64,000 bases of DNA from Streptomyces sp. NRRL F-2580 (GTDB taxonomy: Bacteria > Actinomycetota > Actinomycetes > Streptomycetales > Streptomycetaceae), in assembly GCF_000720115.1 (NCBI RefSeq), contig NZ_JOIR01000027.1:19403-83402 (forward strand), written 5' to 3'. The notes below the pieces were generated by a model that was not told the DNA's origin, searched no databases, and saw nothing but the letters and a program-made list of their open reading frames with translations. Below are positions 60,395 through 64,000 of the stretch, one piece after another (position 1 is the stretch's first letter; the number at the start of each line of letters is the position of its first letter). The position numbers were made by a program, and so were the translations under genes.

Positions 60395-61408
60395 ATGACG
60401 CGAAACGACAAGAAGCCCAACGCCGTGGAGGTACGGGGGCTGGTCAAGCACTACGGCGAGACCAAGGCGCTCGACGGCGTGGACCTGGACGTCCGGGAAG
60501 GCACCGTCCTCGGAGTCCTCGGCCCCAACGGAGCCGGCAAGACCACCCTCGTCCGCTGCCTCTCCACCCTGGTCGTCCCCGACGCCGGCACCGCCGTCGT
60601 CGCCGGGTTCGACGTGGTCCGCCAGCCTCGGCAGCTGCGCCGCACCATCGGCCTCACCGGCCAGTACGCCTCGGTCGACGAGAAGCTCTCCGGCTGGGAG
60701 AACCTCTACATGATCGGGCGGCTGCTCGACCTCTCCCGCAAGGACGCCCGCCGCCGCGCGGACGAGATGCTGGAGCGGTTCTCCCTGACCGAGGCGGCCA
60801 AGAAGGCCGCCATGAACTACTCCGGCGGCATGCGCCGCCGGCTCGACCTGGCCGCCTCCCTGATCGGCAACCCGGCCGTGCTCTACCTGGACGAGCCGAC
60901 CACCGGTCTCGACCCGCGCACCCGCAACGAGGTGTGGGACGAGGTCCAGCGGCTGGTCGCCGAGGGCGCCACCGTGCTGCTCACCACCCAGTACATGGAG
61001 GAGGCCGAGCAGCTCGCCGGCGAGCTGACGGTCATCGACCGCGGCAAGGTCATCGCCAACGGCAAGGTCGACGAGCTGAAGGCCCGCGTCGGCGGCCGCA
61101 CCCTGAAGATCCGCCCCGTCGCCTCCGCCGACCTGCCGGGCATGGCCCGCGCGCTGGCCGAGGCCGGACTGGACGGCGTGGCCGGCTCCCAGGCCGTGCC
61201 GGACGAGGGCGTGCTGCTGGTCCCGATCCTGAGCGACGAGCAGCTGACCGCCGTGGTCGGCCTGCTGGCCGGCCGCGGGTACGCGATCGCCGACCTCGGC
61301 ACCTACCTGCCCAGCCTCGACGAGGTGTTCCTGGCCATCACCGGTCAGAAGCCCACCGTCGTCGAGGACTCCGTCCCCACCGAGAAGACCGAGGAGGTCG
61401 CGGCATGA
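60395..61408 (+). CDS. ABC exporter ATPase, DrrA-like
   Basis: A 337-residue ATP-binding protein; ATG 60395 was chosen because AGGGG precedes it. Walker A GPNGAGKTT, signature YSGGMRRRLDLAASL, Walker B AVLYLDEPTTGLDPR and a C-terminal extension typical of the daunorubicin-resistance DrrA group are visible. It powers export of a lipophilic compound with the permease whose start overlaps its stop. Substrate unknown. Confidence 0.93.
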   Translation: MTRNDKKPNAVEVRGLVKHYGETKALDGVDLDVREGTVLGVLGPNGAGKTTLVRCLSTLVVPDAGTAVVAGFDVVRQPRQLRRTIGLTGQYASVDEKLSGWENLYMIGRLLDLSRKDARRRADEMLERFSLTEAAKKAAMNYSGGMRRRLDLAASLIGNPAVLYLDEPTTGLDPRTRNEVWDEVQRLVAEGATVLLTTQYMEEAEQLAGELTVIDRGKVIANGKVDELKARVGGRTLKIRPVASADLPGMARALAEAGLDGVAGSQAVPDEGVLLVPILSDEQLTAVVGLLAGRGYAIADLGTYLPSLDEVFLAITGQKPTVVEDSVPTEKTEEVAA

Positions 61409-62256
61409 GCACCGTAACCACGACGAAGCCCGCGCCCACCGCGCCCGGTCCGGCCTCGGTGGCCGCGCACCCGGGCGAGGGCCGGATCGGCCTGCGGGCC
61501 AATCTGCGGCACATCGGCGCGCTGGTGCGCCGCAACGCCCTCCAGATCAAGCAGGACCCCGAGTCGATGTTCGACGTCCTGTTCATGCCGATCATCTTCA
61601 CGCTGCTGTTCGTGTTCGTGTTCGGCGGCGCCGTCTCCGGCAAGGGCAACCAGGGCCAGTACGTCAGCTACCTGGTCCCGGGCCTGATGGCCATGATGGG
61701 CATGAACATCGCCATGGCGGTGGGCACCGGGGTCAACGACGACTTCAAGAAGGGCGTGATGGACCGCTTCCGGTCCATGCCGATCGCCCGGTCGTCCGTC
61801 CTCCTCGCCAAGATCGTCGTCGAGATCGGCCGGATGCTGATCGCGATCTCGATCCTGCTCTGCGTCGGCTTCATCCTCGGTCTGTCGATCGACGGCTCGG
61901 TCCTGGACCTGTTCGCCGCCGTCGGCCTGTCGGTCGTCTTCGGCGCCTCGCTGATGTGGATCTTCATCCTGCTGGGTCTGACCATGAAGACCGCGCAGGC
62001 CGTCCAGGGCATGGCGATGCTGGTCCTGATGCCGCTGCAGTTCGGCAGCTCGATCTTCGCCATGCCGTCCACCATGCCCGGCTGGCTGCAGGCCTTCACG
62101 GACTACAACCCGCTGTCCAACCTGGCGGACGCCGCCCGTGCCCTGATCAACGGCACTCCGGTCGGCGACTCGGTGTGGATGACGCTGGCCTGGTCGCTCG
62201 CCATCACGGCGGTCACCATGCCGCTCGCGGTGCGCAAGTTCCGCCAGAAGACCTGA
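61405..62256 (+). CDS. ABC exporter permease, DrrB-like
   Basis: A 283-residue permease of the ABC-2 type with ATG 61405 overlapping the ATPase stop (ATGA). Six membrane helices are seen (FMPIIFTLLFVFVFGGAV; MGMNIAMAVGTGVNDDF with following helix; ISILLCVGFILGL; VGLSVVFGASLMWIFIL) plus the family sequence LPLQFGSSIFAMPSTMPGW-like. Works with the preceding ATPase, possibly in drug or lipid export. Confidence 0.92.
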   Translation: MSTVTTTKPAPTAPGPASVAAHPGEGRIGLRANLRHIGALVRRNALQIKQDPESMFDVLFMPIIFTLLFVFVFGGAVSGKGNQGQYVSYLVPGLMAMMGMNIAMAVGTGVNDDFKKGVMDRFRSMPIARSSVLLAKIVVEIGRMLIAISILLCVGFILGLSIDGSVLDLFAAVGLSVVFGASLMWIFILLGLTMKTAQAVQGMAMLVLMPLQFGSSIFAMPSTMPGWLQAFTDYNPLSNLADAARALINGTPVGDSVWMTLAWSLAITAVTMPLAVRKFRQKT

Positions 62257-62313
62257 CCCGCGGACCGGTCCACTCCGGATCGCGTCCCGGACGGACACCG
62301 GCCGGGGGCCGGG

Positions 62314-64000
62314 TCAGATGAGGGCGGTGGCCTCCTCCATGGAGAGGCCGCCGCCTTCGGCGTACGCCTTCTCGAAGGCCGGGTCGCCGAGCGCCGCCCG
62401 CGCCCGCTCCTCGACGAAGGCGCCGTCCTCGCGTTCCGTGGTGATCGGGAAGTGCCCGGGCGGCAGGTGGGTGCGGTAGGCGCCGAGCAGCCGGACGGCG
62501 TCGTACTCGCGCCGCGGGCCGCCGAGCGAGACGAGGGAGACGGCCCCGGTCAGCAGGTACACGGCGGGCAGTTGCGGCGCGACCATCATCACGAGCGGGT
62601 CCCGGACCCTGTTCGTGGCCTCGCGGATCCGCACCAGCGCCTCCGCGTACTCGCCGTCCCGGTTGTCCAGCCAGGCCATCGTGGCGAGCAGGAACACGTC
62701 GAAGACGGCGTACGCCCCGAGCGCGAAGTCCTCGCGCAGCGCCTGGAGCTGGGCCCGGGCCTCGGCGATCCGGCCGGTGCGGCCGAGCAGGCCCGCGAGG
62801 AACATCCGGGCAGCGGGCATGGCTTCGTTGCCGTACCCCTGCCACCTCGCCGTGATCTCGGTGAGGATCGCCTCGGCCTCCTCGGCCTCCCCGTTCTCGA
62901 TCAGCGTCCCGGCCATCCGTACGCGCAACACCGTCACCTGGGCCTTGGCGCCCAGGCGTTCGGCGTGCTCGATGGCCGCCCGGAAGTCCTCGGCGGCCAG
63001 CGCGTACATGCCGCGCTTCTCCCGGGACTCGGCGCGCGCGGACAGCGCCTCGGCGCAGCCCCAGTCGTCGCCGAGCTCGCGGAAGAGGTCCAGGCTCTCC
63101 TCGGCGTCGCGGGAGGCGTCGCCGGCCCAGTCCGCCCGGTTGGCGAGGATGTTGGCCCGCAGCTGCAGGGCGGAGGCGAGCTCCCAGCGGTAGCCGAAGG
63201 AACGGGTGGTCTCGACGGTCTCGTCCACGACGCGCTGGAGCAGCCGGGGGTCGCCGGCGATCATGACGGCGTAGATCCAGAGGGAGGAAGGGGTCCGGCA
63301 GGTCTGCGGCAGCCCCGGCCGGTAGGCGGCGAGCACGCCGTCGATCTGGGCCCGGACCTCGGGGGTGTCCCAGGTGTCGCTGTTCTGGTCGCGGGCGGCC
63401 AGCCGGATCAGCTGGATCCCGCGCCAGGCCTCGGTGAGCAGTTCGCCGGTGTACGGCGGGGGCGCGTCGACGATCCGCTGGTAGACGGGCTCGGCGGGGA
63501 CGGCGGGCGCCGCGAAGGGGTTGGGGCCGAGCGCGGCGGCCGCCGCGGACCAGTGCCGGGACTCGGTGGCCAGGTCGTGCATGTGCCAGTACCAGCCCAG
63601 GGAGTGGACGAGGCACAGCACCTCGTCGGCGTCGCGGGCGGCCACCGCGCGGCGCAGGGCGGTACGGATGTTCTCGTACTCGGTGACGAGCCGCTCGGTG
63701 GCGGCCCGCTGCCCGTGACCGCGGAGCAGGGGCTCGTTGGCGCGGGCCAGTTCGCGGTAGTGGACGAGGTGGCGGCGCTCGGTGCGCTCGCGGTCGCCCT
63801 CGGCGGCGGCGAGGCGCTCGTCGGCGTACTCGGCGACGGTCTCCAGGAGGCGGTAGCGCATGCCGGAGCCGTCGGGGCCGGGGGCGGCGACGACGAGGGA
63901 TTTGTCGACGAGGGAGCCGAGGACGTCGGCGGTGTCGTAGGACGGGTCGGCGCAGACGGCCTCGGCGGCGGCGAGGTCGCAGCCGCCCGCGAACACGGAC
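62314..64000 (-). CDS. AfsR/SARP-type large regulator, C-terminal part only
   Basis: The frame is open past the right edge, so the N-terminal part (normally an OmpR-like DNA-binding domain, BTAD and NB-ARC ATPase) is outside the window. The visible 560 residues begin at the end of an NB-ARC-like region (FAGGCDLAAAEAVC; LGSLVDKSLVV; RYRLLETVAEYADERL) and continue with helical TPR-like repeats (LVTEYENIRTALRRAV; ELASALQLRANILANR). Such regulators control secondary metabolism or stress in Streptomyces. It converges with the DrrAB-like exporter, 57 bases away. Confidence 0.82.
   Translation of the reverse strand, partial: SVFAGGCDLAAAEAVCADPSYDTADVLGSLVDKSLVVAAPGPDGSGMRYRLLETVAEYADERLAAAEGDRERTERRHLVHYRELARANEPLLRGHGQRAATERLVTEYENIRTALRRAVAARDADEVLCLVHSLGWYWHMHDLATESRHWSAAAAALGPNPFAAPAVPAEPVYQRIVDAPPPYTGELLTEAWRGIQLIRLAARDQNSDTWDTPEVRAQIDGVLAAYRPGLPQTCRTPSSLWIYAVMIAGDPRLLQRVVDETVETTRSFGYRWELASALQLRANILANRADWAGDASRDAEESLDLFRELGDDWGCAEALSARAESREKRGMYALAAEDFRAAIEHAERLGAKAQVTVLRVRMAGTLIENGEAEEAEAILTEITARWQGYGNEAMPAARMFLAGLLGRTGRIAEARAQLQALREDFALGAYAVFDVFLLATMAWLDNRDGEYAEALVRIREATNRVRDPLVMMVAPQLPAVYLLTGAVSLVSLGGPRREYDAVRLLGAYRTHLPPGHFPITTEREDGAFVEERARAALGDPAFEKAYAEGGGLSMEEATALI

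Overview
The window looks like a piece of a Streptomyces chromosome core. Base composition is very GC-rich with strong third-position G/C bias, GTG/TTG starts are common, and gene families are typical of the genus: the malEFG-malR maltodextrin locus, glnE, a GlnA2-type glutamine synthetase, SARP/AfsR-type regulator, DUF3105/DUF305/DUF6153 proteins. All calls come from reading the sequence and from family knowledge; no database search was run.

Left chromosomal part (1-27.7 kb). Positions 1-14.5 kb hold a starch/maltodextrin locus: a secreted bifunctional amylase/pullulanase (cut by the window edge), a secreted alpha-amylase with a starch-binding domain, a LacI regulator, a GH13 alpha-glucosidase, the maltose/maltodextrin ABC importer malG-malF-malE, a divergent second alpha-glucosidase, and malR. 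Motifs built on CTTGC/TTGCGCAAG lie before the amylase and malE, as expected for MalR/Reg1 control. The locus digests starch outside the cell, imports maltodextrins (the ATPase, normally MsiK, is not here) and hydrolyses them inside. Then follow a PAP2-family membrane protein, a HEAT-like protein, a decayed alkylmercury-lyase-like gene, a secreted CAP-domain protein, glnE, and two tandem PIG-L-type deacetylase paralogues.

Integrated element (27,772-46,636). An actinomycete integrative and conjugative element (AICE) of about 18.8 kb sits in the 3' end of the glutamine synthetase gene, not in a tRNA gene. A 78-bp direct repeat with one mismatch bounds it; both copies encode the same C-terminal residues and each is followed by a similar terminator hairpin. 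The left arm carries accessory genes on both strands: trypsin-like protease, EVE + SRA-like + PD-(D/E)XK type IV restriction enzyme, a DprA-like/phosphoribosyltransferase pair resembling ShosTA, and an operon of a helix-turn-helix regulator with a PP2C-type phosphatase. The right arm is one long rightward series: small transfer-associated proteins, an Spd-like DUF2637 protein, an FtsK/TraB translocase, a repeat array that may be the transfer locus clt, a primase-polymerase plus helicase (RepPP-type replication), a GTGACG/CGTCAC repeat field, an excisionase and a tyrosine integrase. Perfect hairpins sit in almost every intergenic gap of this arm.

Right chromosomal part (46.5-64 kb). Glutamine synthetase (restored by the element), a DUF3105/DUF305 pair, a CBS-domain protein, an alpha/beta hydrolase coupled to a DUF998 protein, a DUF6153 protein with a Tat-exported multicopper oxidase, a DUF4190-type membrane protein, nadE, an endonuclease/exonuclease/phosphatase membrane protein, panB, a DrrAB-like ABC exporter, and the C-terminal part of a large AfsR-type regulator running off the window.

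Most interesting for follow-up: the unusual attachment site that rebuilds both the host C-terminus and its terminator; the anti-phage-like cargo; the HTH/PP2C operon facing the transfer operon across shared repeats; the GGCAGTA array after traB; and a roughly 226-residue Pro/Ala/Gly-rich insertion in the second alpha-glucosidase.
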